The notes beneath the pieces were generated by a model. It was not told the origin of the DNA, made no database searches, and was given only the letters and a program-made list of their open reading frames with translations. From assembly GCF_000423265.1 (NCBI RefSeq), contig NZ_AUHQ01000002.1, positions 62,001-126,000 of the forward strand: a DNA stretch of 64,000 nucleotides, read 5' to 3'. How positions within the stretch are numbered: position 1 is the stretch's first letter; every line of letters begins with the position of its first letter. The translations under genes and the position numbers were made by a program. Of this stretch, positions 17,878 to 27,807 are shown piece after piece. This DNA comes from Ligilactobacillus saerimneri DSM 16049. Lineage in GTDB: Bacteria > Bacillota > Bacilli > Lactobacillales > Lactobacillaceae.

Positions 17878-17915
17878 ACGAGGCTGGTGAGATGTAACTT
17901 TTCACCAGCCTCGTA
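17878..17915. terminator. Hairpin terminator between macro gene and nuclease gene
   Basis: A 13-bp perfect stem (CGAGGCTGGTGA with TCACCAGCCTCG) lies between converging genes. It belongs to the GGCTGG hairpin family seen elsewhere in the window. Confidence 0.75.
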
Positions 17916-17932
17916 GTATTAATTTGATCAAA

Positions 17933-18844
17933 TTACCGGCGTTGTGCGTACCCGGTCGCATAATCAATTGTGATATTAGGTTGAACATTAGGAACGAAAA
18001 CATTGAACTCTAGCGCGCCGTCCCGTGACTTGGCTTCTAAGTGAGCCCCAGCAGGCACTAAGTTGTCACCGGCATAAATATCAGTGACCCGGTAGCGAAC
18101 TTGCTTATTTTGATCAAGGGCCTTCCGGACCAAGCCTTCGTAATAGTTCTGCCCGGTCGAATACTGGGCCCGCGCTTCATTGGCCCAGGCAGTTTGCGTG
18201 GCAATATTTTTGGGATTAGACTCCGAAGCATCGAACCCACGAATATTGCCGACTAAAGCATAGCCCAGGAGGTGCCCCCGGTCATAGGCATGCTTGTATG
18301 TTCCGGGGAGGTCGAGAACCTGATGGAAACCTAAGGGACGCCAATTAGTCCGACCGTTACCTGTTTCCTGACGGTTCCGGTACTGCCGACTGGTACGGTT
18401 GAGCCAAGCGTTGGCAACGGTTGGGCGTCCTAGATTATCTGTCTGGTTGACAGCATAAGGAGCACTAGCGATGTTAGCATTGAGATCAGTTTGGTTGTTG
18501 TTAACAATGAATGCTCCAGCATTATTCCATTGTAAATTCCCTTTCAATTGGGACGTAACTGAGTCAGTGAGGACAGTTGATGCTAACTGCTGGTCAGGAA
18601 CAGTCGCAGTAGCAGGCAGGGTCAGAGAACTGGCATTGGCGGAGCTACTGCTTGATGTTGTTTCAGAGCTAACCGAGCTCTGGGTGCTATTTATCCTGCT
18701 GCTAGAGCTAGTTTGACTAGTATGTTGTGCTGGGGTGCTACTGCTGGTGGCAGAAGAAGTGTTACTAGAATTACTACATCCTGCTAGCGTGAACACCAGC
18801 ATTAAACCAGCGAGAAGCTGACTAAATTTGCGTAAGCGATGCAT
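17933..18844 (-). CDS. Secreted DNA/RNA non-specific endonuclease, lipoprotein
   Basis: A 303-residue protein with a lipoprotein signal peptide (LAGC, acylated Cys at residue 23), a low-complexity Ser/Thr linker (about 24-80) and a C-terminal beta-beta-alpha-metal nuclease domain. The catalytic DRGH motif is at residues 188-191 ([11 protein letters not shown]), with a metal-ligand Asn expected in the [11 protein letters not shown] helix. It resembles EndA/NucA-type nucleases that degrade extracellular DNA. It is a single gene closed by the hairpin at 17878. Confidence 0.9.
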   Translation of the reverse strand: MHRLRKFSQLLAGLMLVFTLAGCSNSSNTSSATSSSTPAQHTSQTSSSSRINSTQSSVSSETTSSSSSANASSLTLPATATVPDQQLASTVLTDSVTSQLKGNLQWNNAGAFIVNNNQTDLNANIASAPYAVNQTDNLGRPTVANAWLNRTSRQYRNRQETGNGRTNWRPLGFHQVLDLPGTYKHAYDRGHLLGYALVGNIRGFDASESNPKNIATQTAWANEARAQYSTGQNYYEGLVRKALDQNKQVRYRVTDIYAGDNLVPAGAHLEAKSRDGALEFNVFVPNVQPNITIDYATGYAQRR

Positions 18845-19103
18845 AAGAATATTCTCCTTTGGATATTAATATATTCAATTATACCAGAATATACGTTCGC
18901 CTAATAGGGAAGGAATAGTTGCTCCTGCTTAATAGTGCGGTAACATTATGGTTAGAACGCGTAAGCAAGTTACTAGTATTTGAATGAGAGAAAAAAGACT
19001 TCTCTCTGATTAGGACAAAAAAACTGTATAATGGAAAAGTTAATGATTATCAATACAATCTAAAGAAAGGAATTTCGTTGCGAAAACGAAGGAAAGATAT
19101 TAA

Positions 19104-20303
19104 ATGAAGTATCGTCTGCAAGCACTTGTTTTTGTTTTTGTTGCCTTTATGTTGGGCTGTAATGAATATATGATTGTGGGTGTGCTCCCTGATGTAGCCC
19201 GCGATTTTCATGAGCCTTTATCCAAACTAGGACTCTTAGTGACTATTTTTGCCCTAGTTTATGCGATCTGCACCCCGATCATTACATCGGTTGCTAGTCG
19301 GTGGCCACGCCACCGGGTTCTTTTGAGTTTAATCGGCATTTTCTTGGTGGGAAATTCCTGGTCAGCATTAGCTACGGGTTATTGGAGTATGTTTATTTCC
19401 CGGGTTATAACCGCATCGGTTGCTGGGGCTATTATTTCCTTGGTAATGGTGATGGTAAACTTTACCGCTCCCCGTCATCGCCGGGCTAGTATCGTTTCAT
19501 GGGTTTTTGCGGGTTTTAGTATTGCATCAATTATTGGAATCCCTATTGGGACTATTGTCAGCCACCTGTTCTCTTGGCGAGAAAGTTTCTGGATGATCTC
19601 CTTGTTAACCATTCCGGTTTTTGCTGCTTTATTATGGCTTTTGCCCCGCGATACCCCCCAAGTGCGGAGTCGTTTTAAGAAACAATTCACTTTATTACGT
19701 GACCAACGGGTGATTTTAGGCACATCGCTGATTGTTTTGGTGTGTGCTTCTGACTATACGATCTATACTTACATCCGGCCGTTAGCAACCAATGTTATGG
19801 GGTTTAGCTACGCGTGGTTAAATTGGATCCTCTTTGGGATGGGAGTCTTCTTTATCATTGGCAACAAGTTTGGTGGATATATTGCCGACCACGGGGGAAT
19901 GTTGACCTTACGGTGGATTTACATCGTGATGACATTGTTATATCTCGCCTTAGGGGTAACGTTCCAGTACAAGTGGATCGCAGCGTTAATTATTGGGTTA
20001 CTGTGTATCTCATTCTGTTGCTATGGGTCATCTACCCAGTTGATGTTCATGGATATTGCTGAATCAGAATATCCTGCATCATTAGACTTGGCCTCATCAT
20101 TGAATGCTATTTTTGCCAATATTGGCATTTCACTGGGCTCGTTTACAGCTTCCGAAGCAGTACAATTCACTAAAATGAGCAACCTCGGCTATATTGGGGT
20201 TGTGTACGGCTTGCTCACCATCGTGGTGGTCTTTACTTTAGCGAATAAATATCAAAGTAAAAATAATGTACACATCCATTTGCCTGAACAAAAGGCGGAA
20301 TAA
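19104..20303 (+). CDS. MFS transporter, drug or sugar efflux type
   Basis: A 399-residue major facilitator with 12 predicted helices; the N-terminal LGCNEYMIVGVLPDVARDF is typical of the AraJ/PbuE-like DHA1 efflux group. The loop 2-3 motif is present in modified form (ASRWPRHRVL). The substrate is unknown. An AAGGAAAG site precedes the ATG, and a TATAAT at 19027 may be the -10. A GGCTGGGAGAAAA hairpin terminates it. Confidence 0.85.
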   Translation: MKYRLQALVFVFVAFMLGCNEYMIVGVLPDVARDFHEPLSKLGLLVTIFALVYAICTPIITSVASRWPRHRVLLSLIGIFLVGNSWSALATGYWSMFISRVITASVAGAIISLVMVMVNFTAPRHRRASIVSWVFAGFSIASIIGIPIGTIVSHLFSWRESFWMISLLTIPVFAALLWLLPRDTPQVRSRFKKQFTLLRDQRVILGTSLIVLVCASDYTIYTYIRPLATNVMGFSYAWLNWILFGMGVFFIIGNKFGGYIADHGGMLTLRWIYIVMTLLYLALGVTFQYKWIAALIIGLLCISFCCYGSSTQLMFMDIAESEYPASLDLASSLNAIFANIGISLGSFTASEAVQFTKMSNLGYIGVVYGLLTIVVVFTLANKYQSKNNVHIHLPEQKAE

Positions 20304-20333
20304 TAAGCAATTCATTAAAGAATACGAAAAAAT

Positions 20334-20372
20334 AAAGGCTGGGAGAAAACATTGTTTTCTCCCAGCCTTTAT
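20334..20372. terminator. Terminator, GGCTGGGAGAAAAC hairpin family
   Basis: Perfect 17-bp stem AAAGGCTGGGAGAAAAC / GTTTTCTCCCAGCCTTT with a 3-base loop, between converging genes. Confidence 0.85.
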
Positions 20373-20404
20373 CTTTGTTTCCAACTCACATTTTCTGTTA
20401 GTGA

Positions 20405-21898
20405 TTATTTATCGGTTTTCTTCAGGACATCTAAGACCATCCGGGGCATAGCGGTGGGAGTGGTAGTCAAGACGGGTTGCGGTTGATTGGTAAAGAGTTC
20501 TTCAACTCCAGCTGTTAAAGGCCGTGGGTCAAGTTGAGCAAGTTGCTCAATTGCATCTAATCCGGTGCTCTGACTAGGCACGGTATTGTCTAGAGATTGT
20601 AAAACAGTTTCAGGGAATTTGTAAGGGCTAGCTGTAGCTACGACTACACATGGCCGGGGGTCGCCACTTAAAGTACGGTACCGGTGGGCTGCAATGGACC
20701 CGACTGCTGTGTGGGGATCAATTAGATAGTTAGCTTCTTTAAAGACGCGGTTGATCTCTGTTTGAATTTCATCCGGGGTGGCATATTCAGCAGCAAAAAG
20801 TTGCTTGAGCTTGGTCAGTAGTTCCGTTGGCAGGGAATAGTGACCTTGGTCTTGGAGTTCATGCATGAGTTGCTGAACGAGTTCAGCGTCACCACCGCTG
20901 ATATCAAAGAGCAAGCGTTCGAGATTCGAAGAAACCAAAATATCCATTGAAGGCGAATTGGTTACGAAAAATTCTCGGCGTTTATCATAGGTGCCCGTAG
21001 CGAAAAAGTCGGTCAGGACATTATTTTTGTTTGAAGCACAAATCAAGCGCCCGACTGGAAGCCCCAACTTTGCGGCATAGTAACCGGCCAAAATATCCCC
21101 AAAGTTGCCAGTAGGGACGGCAAAGTTGACTTGGTCACCTGCTTGGATCACTCCCTGCCGGAGTAGTTGTCCGTAAGCACTAAAGTAGTAAGTGATCTGG
21201 GGAATTAAACGTCCAATGTTCATCGAATTGGCAGAAGAAAAATGTTGCTGGTGGGAGGCCAGAACTGCAGCCAGGGTAGGGTCGTTAAAGATCTCCTTGA
21301 CCGTAGTCTGAGCCTGATCAAAGTTGCCCTTAACAGCAACTACATGGAGGTTGTCTCCCTGTTGGCTGCGCATTTGGGCCTCTTGGATCGGACTGATTCC
21401 ATGTTGCGGATAAAAAACAATAACTCTGGTTCCTGCTACATTGCGAAAACCACGTAAAGCTGCCGTCCCGGTATCGCCAGAAGTAGCAGTGAGGATAATT
21501 GTTTCTTTAGTGTCCTTAGTTTGGTGCTTAGCTGCTTGCAGAAGATGTGGTAGCACTTGCAAGGCAACGTCTTTAAAGGCCAGCGTTGGTCCATGAAAAA
21601 GTTCTAGATAATAACTCCCAGCATGGACGGGTGTCAGCGGTGCGATCCGAGGATGGTCCCATTGAGCGCCATAAGCAGCAGGTACTGTTGCTGCGGTAGG
21701 GAGGTGGGGAAAGAACCACTGCAGGACGGTTTGGGCGAGCTGCTGGTAGGATGAAGTTGTTAAACGGGTGAGGTCAAACTGTGGTTGCGGAAAAGCAGCA
21801 GGGACAAACAGCCCGCCATCAGGGGCCAAGCCCTGAATGATGGCTTGAGCGTCCGTATATAATTGGGCGTTAGGATCGCGGGTACTACGGTAGTTCAT
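20405..21898 (-). CDS. thrC: Threonine synthase
   Basis: A 497-residue PLP enzyme converting O-phosphohomoserine to threonine. The PLP-binding lysine is in FHGPTLAFKDVALQ (about residue 105). The TSGDTGTAAL loop and PTGNFGDILAGYYA phosphate-binding segment are typical of the long fold-II ThrC form. It is transcribed divergently from hom-thrB, so the three threonine genes make one locus. A TATAAT on the minus strand at 21938-21943 is a plausible -10. Confidence 0.95.
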   Translation of the reverse strand: MNYRSTRDPNAQLYTDAQAIIQGLAPDGGLFVPAAFPQPQFDLTRLTTSSYQQLAQTVLQWFFPHLPTAATVPAAYGAQWDHPRIAPLTPVHAGSYYLELFHGPTLAFKDVALQVLPHLLQAAKHQTKDTKETIILTATSGDTGTAALRGFRNVAGTRVIVFYPQHGISPIQEAQMRSQQGDNLHVVAVKGNFDQAQTTVKEIFNDPTLAAVLASHQQHFSSANSMNIGRLIPQITYYFSAYGQLLRQGVIQAGDQVNFAVPTGNFGDILAGYYAAKLGLPVGRLICASNKNNVLTDFFATGTYDKRREFFVTNSPSMDILVSSNLERLLFDISGGDAELVQQLMHELQDQGHYSLPTELLTKLKQLFAAEYATPDEIQTEINRVFKEANYLIDPHTAVGSIAAHRYRTLSGDPRPCVVVATASPYKFPETVLQSLDNTVPSQSTGLDAIEQLAQLDPRPLTAGVEELFTNQPQPVLTTTPTAMPRMVLDVLKKTDK

Positions 21899-22036
21899 GA
21901 GAAAGCCTCCTTAAAACGAATAGGTATTTGCTAATATTATACCCTTATTAATTAAAAAACTATGTTAAAATTTAAGAAAAGGTGAGTTTTTAATTATAAA
22001 AGTGAGTGTAACTTAGACGGGAAAGGTGGGAATCAT

Positions 22037-23314
22037 ATGGATGTCATCAAATTAGGAATGATCGGTTTAGGAACAGTTGGTAGCGGTGTCTTGGCGATGA
22101 TTCAAGAACATGCGAATAAGATTTATGCAGTTACAGGGCGGAGATTAGTTCTCAAAACAGTGATGGTACGTGATTTGGCGAAACACCAAGATGTAGCTGA
22201 GGTGGTTCATTTAACCACTGACTTGGATGATATCCTCTCTGATCCTGAAATTCAGATTGTGGTGGAAGTAATGGGAGGGATCCATCCGGCCAAAGAAGTA
22301 ATTACCCAGTTGTTGCAGGCCCATAAACATGTTGTGACAGCAAATAAGGACCTCATTGCTACTGAAGGGGCTGATCTGATTCGGTTAGCCCGCGCTAATG
22401 GGTGTGATCTGATGTATGAAGCCAGTGTGGCCGGGGGTATTCCTATTTTACGGACGATTGCAGACAGTTTTGCGGCTGACCAGATCACTGAAGTTAAAGG
22501 AATTGTCAATGGGACTACAAATTACATTTTGACTCAGATGGCCCAACAAGGTTGGACGTATGCAGCGGCATTAAAGCAAGCACAACAATTAGGTTTTGCT
22601 GAATCTGATCCAACTAATGACGTCCAGGGGAAGGATGCAGCCTACAAGATGATGATTCTTAGCCAATTCTCTTTTGGCACGCAAGTGAACCTGGAGGATT
22701 TTGAAACGACCGGTATTGATGCAGTGGCTGCCCAGGATGTTCGGCAGGCAACGGCCTTTGGATACGTGTTGAAGCTAGTGGGAGTAGCCCGGTTGGTTGA
22801 CCAGGGTATTTTTGTAGAGGTGGCGCCAGCTTTGGTCAGTGTGCACCACCCGCTAGCGGGAGTTAACAATGAAAATAATGCCGTGATGGTACGGGGACAG
22901 GCCGTTGGCGATACGCTGTTCTATGGTCCTGGTGCGGGAGCTTTACCGACTGCCAACAGTGTCCTGTCCGATATTACAACGGTAGTGAAGAATATGATTT
23001 TAAAGACCAATGGGAATTCGTTTAATCGGTATTCCCAAGCCCTCCCATTGGCTACGCCAGCCCAAGTTAAAGATCGGTATTACCTAGCGTTGACATTGCC
23101 AGACCAACCGGGGGAGATGCAAAAGTTGACCACTGTAATGGCCCAGATCAATGCAAGTTTCTCGCAAATTGTGCAACAAGCAGGAGAAAATGGGCAGGCG
23201 CGAGTAATGATTATTACGCACACGATGAGTAAAGAGCAACTCCATGAGCTTCAGCAAAGATTGACAGCACTTGGAACGATTACCCTGCATTGTGCTTATC
23301 GAGTAATTGAATAA
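22037..23314 (+). CDS. hom: Homoserine dehydrogenase
   Basis: A 425-residue enzyme reducing aspartate semialdehyde to homoserine. The Rossmann start IGLGTVGSG (about 9-17), catalytic-domain signature with GTTNYIL and the lysine in GKDAAYKMMIL, and a C-terminal ACT domain (about 345-425, LPDQPGEMQKLTTVM) are present; the ACT domain suggests feedback by an amino acid, probably threonine. AAAGGTGGG precedes the ATG. thrB starts 17 bases downstream. Confidence 0.95.
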   Translation: MDVIKLGMIGLGTVGSGVLAMIQEHANKIYAVTGRRLVLKTVMVRDLAKHQDVAEVVHLTTDLDDILSDPEIQIVVEVMGGIHPAKEVITQLLQAHKHVVTANKDLIATEGADLIRLARANGCDLMYEASVAGGIPILRTIADSFAADQITEVKGIVNGTTNYILTQMAQQGWTYAAALKQAQQLGFAESDPTNDVQGKDAAYKMMILSQFSFGTQVNLEDFETTGIDAVAAQDVRQATAFGYVLKLVGVARLVDQGIFVEVAPALVSVHHPLAGVNNENNAVMVRGQAVGDTLFYGPGAGALPTANSVLSDITTVVKNMILKTNGNSFNRYSQALPLATPAQVKDRYYLALTLPDQPGEMQKLTTVMAQINASFSQIVQQAGENGQARVMIITHTMSKEQLHELQQRLTALGTITLHCAYRVIE

Positions 23315-23331
23315 GAAAGAGGGGTCAAGTT

Positions 23332-24195
23332 ATGAAGATTATTGCACCAGCTTCTTCGGCCAACCTTGGTCCGGGTTTTGACTCGATCGGGTTGGCGGTT
23401 AACCGTTACCTTGAAGTAACAGTTGGACCTGCAAGTTCAACGTGGCAGGTAGACCATGATTTACCTGCGATCAGTCATGGAAGTGACAATTTGATCATCC
23501 AAGCGGCCCTTACAGTTGTCTCCAGCCTTCCGCCCCATCAGATCAAGGTAACAAGTGCGATTCCACTAGCCCACGGCTTGGGTTCCTCATCCGCTGCGAT
23601 TGTAGCAGGGATTGAACTGGCCAACCAATTAGCTCATTTACAGTTAACGGCGCAAGAAAAAATCCAATTAGCGGCCAAGATTGAAGGACATCCAGATAAT
23701 GTTGCGCCTGCGATCTTAGGTGGAATTGTTGTGGGAACTAATATTGAAGATGAATTTGTGGCAGTTAAAGCCCCGACTCCGCCGTATAGGTTATTAGCGT
23801 ATGTTCCACCATACAACGTTGTTACCGCTAAGGCGCGGGCCGTACTTCCTAGCCAATTACCGTTTTCTCAGGCGGTCCATGCTAGCGCAGTGGCCAATAC
23901 GTTAGTAGCAGCTCTTTTTGGGCAACGCTATGATGTCTTGGGTAAATTAATGGAGGCAGACGAGTTTCACGAGCAAGTACGGTCTGCCTTAGTTCCGGAG
24001 CTAAGTCGTATCCGGAAACTAGGACATGAGAGCGGGGCAGTCGCTACTTATCTAAGTGGTGCGGGCCCTACCATTATGACCTTGCTTCCTGCTACCCAGG
24101 TAAGTGAATTTAAAAAAAGTTTGCAAGCGTCAGGACTGACTGCTTCAACCTTAGACTTAACAATTGACCAAGCGGGAGTTCGGGTAGTCGATTAA
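23332..24195 (+). CDS. thrB: Homoserine kinase
   Basis: A 287-residue GHMP kinase phosphorylating homoserine. The ATP-binding motif PLAHGLGSSSAAIVAGI (about 82-98) and the N-terminal PASSANLGPGFDSIGLAV substrate region are clear. It is the second gene of hom-thrB, opposite thrC, giving the complete homoserine-to-threonine branch. No aspartokinase lies in the window. Confidence 0.95.
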   Translation: MKIIAPASSANLGPGFDSIGLAVNRYLEVTVGPASSTWQVDHDLPAISHGSDNLIIQAALTVVSSLPPHQIKVTSAIPLAHGLGSSSAAIVAGIELANQLAHLQLTAQEKIQLAAKIEGHPDNVAPAILGGIVVGTNIEDEFVAVKAPTPPYRLLAYVPPYNVVTAKARAVLPSQLPFSQAVHASAVANTLVAALFGQRYDVLGKLMEADEFHEQVRSALVPELSRIRKLGHESGAVATYLSGAGPTIMTLLPATQVSEFKKSLQASGLTASTLDLTIDQAGVRVVD

Positions 24196-24216
24196 CCCAA
24201 AGATCGCTAAAAAAGC

Positions 24217-24268
24217 AACCCACTGAAATTGGTGTGTTTTTGTACACCAGTTTCAGTGGGTTCTTTTA
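24217..24268 (+). terminator. Terminator of hom-thrB
   Basis: A 19-bp stem (AACCCACTGAAATTGGTGT with its complement, one mismatch) and T-run. Confidence 0.85.
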
Positions 24269-24355
24269 ATGGCTAATCCCCATAGTGGAGTGCTGCTCTT
24301 GGCAAAATAAATTTGAATTAGGATATTACCAGAAAATAAACTTAAGACTGGTATT

Positions 24356-24376
24356 TTGAAAGCGCTATGGTATACT
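24356..24376 (+). promoter_or_regulatory. Possible cre site and -10 of the CynX-type MFS gene
   Basis: TTGAAAGCGCTATGG (24356-24370) fits the CcpA cre core and abuts TATACT (24371-24376). The leader then carries ACAAAAAGTAAGT (24391-24403), repeated before the DXS-like gene. Confidence 0.4.
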
Positions 24377-24471
24377 TGAAGATGTCACTAACAAAAAGTA
24401 AGTAAAAGTTAAAAAATTCACAAACTTTAATCAGTACTTGTTTATATTAATTAGCTTGAGGGGGAGATTTA

Positions 24472-25650
24472 GTGTTAGAAAAAAAGAACCACAGTTCTTT
24501 ACTATTGGTGGGAATACTCCTAGTGGGGGTCTGCATGCGGATGCCTATTACGGCGTTGCCATCGGTTATTAAAGATATTGCTGCCAGCTTTCAGGTTGCA
24601 CCCAACAGCTTAGGAATCTTAACAACAATTCCGTTATTATGCTTTGGGTTTATCTCCCCTTTGGTGTCACTTTTAGCACGGAAGATCGGTAATGAAGCAA
24701 CCATCGGGTTAGCACTCCTCTTACTGATTGTTGGCTCGTTTGTCCGGATTTTCAATTTCTGGTCCCTACTAGGGGGGACAGTTCTCGTGGGCTTAGCAAT
24801 TACAGGGTTCAATGTTTTACTGCCAGCAGTTATCGCAGATAAGCTCCCTGATAAGATCGGCAGTACGACTGGAATGTATAATGTTGCGATTACTTCTTTT
24901 TCTGCTATTGGTGCATACACCATTTCACCATTATCACAGGCTGCAAGTTGGCAGGTGGCTATTGTTATTATCAGTTTGGTAGCGGTATTGACGGCCATAG
25001 TTTGGCTCCCTAATCTTAAATACAATCAGCCCGAAAAGCTTGTTCCGACAACCGACGCCCCAGGCGAAACCAACATGTGGCGCAACAAGACAGCTTGGTA
25101 CCTGGTATTTTATTTTGGGGCTCAAAGCTTTGTTTTTTATAGTATTGTTGCTTGGTTACCAGCAATCGCTTTAGCGGCAGGCCTAACCCAGGATCAAGCT
25201 AGCTTAGTAGCAGGATTCTTTCAACTGTTCTCGATGCCATTTGCATTAGTAATTCCGGTGGTTGCTACACGGCTTTCGCATTTACGGCGGCGGTGGTTTG
25301 CTTTGTTTGCAGGAATTGCAGCTGCAGCAAGCCTCGGGATGTTGTTTTTCGCGGTCAACTCCGTTTGGTACTACCTCTTAGTAGCTCTACTAATGGGGAT
25401 GGCAATCGGAACGACATTTCCGTTAGGGTTAACCGTGTTTGGATTAAAAACGCGCAACGCTGCTGATACACGGAACCTTTCAGGGATGGTCCAGTCTGCG
25501 GGTTATTTATTGGCAGCGACAGGTCCAGTTATTGTGGGCCATCTCAATGCTGCTACCCATAGTTGGCAAGCAGGATTAGTGGTTCTTTTGGGCGCAGTGG
25601 TTGTCTTTACAGTTGCGGGTTTATTAGCCGGACGGCGCCACTATGTGTGA
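24472..25650 (+). CDS. MFS transporter, CynX/NimT family
   Basis: A 392-residue, 12-helix MFS protein. CMRMPITALPSVIKDIAASF near the N-terminus is the CynX/NimT (cyanate, 2-nitroimidazole) pattern; the true substrate is unknown. The start is GTG at 24472, after GGGGGAG. The stop codon is immediately followed by a parS-like palindrome. It is a single gene under a possible cre site. Confidence 0.85.
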   Translation: MLEKKNHSSLLLVGILLVGVCMRMPITALPSVIKDIAASFQVAPNSLGILTTIPLLCFGFISPLVSLLARKIGNEATIGLALLLLIVGSFVRIFNFWSLLGGTVLVGLAITGFNVLLPAVIADKLPDKIGSTTGMYNVAITSFSAIGAYTISPLSQAASWQVAIVIISLVAVLTAIVWLPNLKYNQPEKLVPTTDAPGETNMWRNKTAWYLVFYFGAQSFVFYSIVAWLPAIALAAGLTQDQASLVAGFFQLFSMPFALVIPVVATRLSHLRRRWFALFAGIAAAASLGMLFFAVNSVWYYLLVALLMGMAIGTTFPLGLTVFGLKTRNAADTRNLSGMVQSAGYLLAATGPVIVGHLNAATHSWQAGLVVLLGAVVVFTVAGLLAGRRHYV

Positions 25651-25666
25651 TGTTTCACGTGAAACA
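25651..25666. other. parS-like ParB binding site 2
   Basis: TGTTTCACGTGAAACA, identical to site 1, begins the base after the MFS stop codon. Confidence 0.85.
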
Positions 25667-25703
25667 ATGATGCGTAACAGTGAAAACTTAGTTTGAATAG
25701 TTT

Positions 25704-25782
25704 GAGGCTGGGAGAAGCTTTCAATAATGGCCTCCGAGTATACAGATGAAGTAAAAGGCATCTGATGCTCAGAGGGTATTTT
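25704..25782 (+). repeat. Intergenic hairpin repeat (copy 1 of the GAGTATACAGATGAA element)
   Basis: Begins with GAGGCTGGGAGAAG and continues into a long imperfect hairpin, CCTCCGAGTATACAGATG paired with CATCTGATGCTCAGAGG, followed by TATTTTT. A related hairpin with the same GAGTATACAGATGAA arm occurs at 50062-50120. It may act as a terminator. A 27-codon ORF (25784-25867) with a GAGGG site follows; I see no other gene in 25651-25961. Confidence 0.6.
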
Positions 25783-25961
25783 TATGGGAAAAGAATTAAA
25801 TATTCCGCAGTGGAGAAACTTTTCATTCTTGAGATGGTACTGCTTTTTTGGACATGTGAAAAGATAAATGGTTAGTATAGTAACTTATTTTTTGCAAGTA
25901 TAAAAACAGGGAGTATAATATAATAGCAATTACAAAAAGTAAGTGAAGGGAAGCGGTATTA

Positions 25962-27635
25962 ATGAATCAACACCCAGATTATTTGCTCAATAAAATCACC
26001 GGACCAGCTGATGTTAAACAGTTAACTCTGGAAGAAATGGAGCAACTGGCGACAGAAATCCGGCAATTGGTAGTTGAAAAAGATGCAGCAATTGGTGGAC
26101 ACGTAGGCCCCAACCTTGGTGTGGCCGAAGCAACGATTGCATATCACTATGTGTTCAACTCACCAGTTGACAAGATTGTTTGGGATATTTCGCACCAGGC
26201 ATATGGGCACAAGATGCTGACCGGACGGGCACAAGCCTTTCTTGATCCCGATCAGTATCAAACCGTGACCGGCTACACTAATCCGCAGGAAAGTCCGCAT
26301 GATTATTATGCAATCGGGCACACCGGCACTTCGGTTGCACTGGCAATCGGGATGGCTAAGGCGCGGGATATGCAAGGACGTAAGGAAAATATTCTGGCCT
26401 TTATCGGTGATGGCTCGATGAGTGGGGGCTTGGCTTTTGAAGCTTTCAATAATGCCGCTAAACTGCATTCCAATTTAATTATCGTGGTCAATGACAACCA
26501 GATGTCAATTGATGAAAACCAAGGGGGCCTGTACATTAGTCTAGCTGAGTTGCGGGCTACTAACGGTCAGACACCAAACAATCCCTTTATTGCAATGGGG
26601 CTAGACTATAAATATGTTGCTGACGGTAACGATTTGGCAGCTATCGATCACCAAATGGCATTCCACTGGCATGGACCATTTGATGTGGCAACGGGAACAA
26701 GTACCGGTGCTGCTAATGTAGAAAAGTATGCTGATTTGGCACGGCAAACAGTGGCAGAACAAATCGATGCTGGTTTACCAGTTCTAGCGCTGAATGCTGC
26801 TATTCCGGGAGCCTTTGGGCTGAAGGATTTCCAGGCTAAGTACCCAGGAAATTATGATGATGTGGGGATTGCTGAACAATTTTCAATTACCTACGCAACT
26901 GGTTTAGCTCAAAATGGTGTGCGGCCAATTGTTTTTGAAAATAGCACTTTCCTGCAACGGGCATACGACCAGTTAGTCCATGATATGGCACTCAACAACC
27001 AGCCAGTTGTGCTTTATATCAGCAACGGTACGATCACAAGTGGATCCAAAACGCACCAGGGTGGTTTTGATATCCCTTATTTGAGCAACATTCCTAATGT
27101 TGAATACTTAGCCCCAACCAATGCAGAAGAACTACAGGCAATGTTGAAGTGGGCCCTCCAACAAACAGATCGGCCAGTTGCAATCCGCCAGCCAGGACAA
27201 GCAGTCGTCCATGGGGTAGCAACACAAACAGATTATAGTAAGATCAAATATGCAGTCGATGCCGGCGAAAAGGTAGCAATTCTGGCCCTGGGTGGGTTCT
27301 ACGAGCTAGGACGTGCAGTCCAAACATTGCTGACTGACCAATTAGGCTTTAAGCCAACGCTGATTAACCCCCTGTCAGCAACGACCCTTGATGAAGCAAC
27401 ATTGACAGCTCTTCGCACCAACCACACTGTGGTGGTAACTTTAGAAGATGGTGAAGTAAATGGTGGCTGGGGCCAAAAAGTTGCTAGTTTCTATGGACCA
27501 ACTTCGATGCGCGTTAAAAACTATGGGGCAGCGCGTGAATTCAACGATAGTGTACCAATGGTTGAGCTCAAGCAGCGCTATCATTTGACACCAGAGTTAA
27601 TTGTTAACGATATTGCCACACTATTAAAAGACTAA
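25962..27635 (+). CDS. DXS-like transketolase-family protein
   Basis: A 557-residue thiamine-diphosphate enzyme most like 1-deoxy-D-xylulose-5-phosphate synthase. GGHVGPNLGVAEATIAYHYVF and WDISHQAYGHK (about 44-78), the ThDP motif GDGSMSGGLAFEA...NDNQMS (about 148-182), and VGIAEQFSITYATGLA with STFLQRAYDQ (about 306-340) are present. It is about 60-70 residues shorter than usual DXS, with the gap after the ThDP domain, and the usual DRAG arginine loop reads SNGT. No other MEP-pathway gene is near. Function as true DXS is doubtful. Its start follows a GAAGGG site. Confidence 0.8.
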   Translation: MNQHPDYLLNKITGPADVKQLTLEEMEQLATEIRQLVVEKDAAIGGHVGPNLGVAEATIAYHYVFNSPVDKIVWDISHQAYGHKMLTGRAQAFLDPDQYQTVTGYTNPQESPHDYYAIGHTGTSVALAIGMAKARDMQGRKENILAFIGDGSMSGGLAFEAFNNAAKLHSNLIIVVNDNQMSIDENQGGLYISLAELRATNGQTPNNPFIAMGLDYKYVADGNDLAAIDHQMAFHWHGPFDVATGTSTGAANVEKYADLARQTVAEQIDAGLPVLALNAAIPGAFGLKDFQAKYPGNYDDVGIAEQFSITYATGLAQNGVRPIVFENSTFLQRAYDQLVHDMALNNQPVVLYISNGTITSGSKTHQGGFDIPYLSNIPNVEYLAPTNAEELQAMLKWALQQTDRPVAIRQPGQAVVHGVATQTDYSKIKYAVDAGEKVAILALGGFYELGRAVQTLLTDQLGFKPTLINPLSATTLDEATLTALRTNHTVVVTLEDGEVNGGWGQKVASFYGPTSMRVKNYGAAREFNDSVPMVELKQRYHLTPELIVNDIATLLKD

Positions 27636-27640
27636 AAGGG

Positions 27641-27700
27641 AAGGTATGATCCTGATTCCGAATGAAGTACACCTTCGGTCAAGGATCGTACCTTTTTTAA
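27641..27700 (+). terminator. Terminator of the DXS-like gene
   Basis: Stem AAGGTATGATCCT / AGGATCGTACCTT (wobble pair) with internal loop, then TTTTT. Confidence 0.8.
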
Positions 27701-27807
27701 TTGCGAAGAGAAACTTTTTTTAGCTAAAAAGGAATAAAAAACTGGTAAAAATGAAGAATAAAAATTATAATAAGCGACACCTATAATTTTGAAGGAGGCC
27801 CCAGTAA

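Noticed and set aside
25784-25867. 27-codon ORF after the hairpin repeat as a second leader peptide
   Set aside because: It has a GAGGG site but no competing hairpins after it and ends about 95 bases before the DXS-like gene; evidence too thin to annotate.
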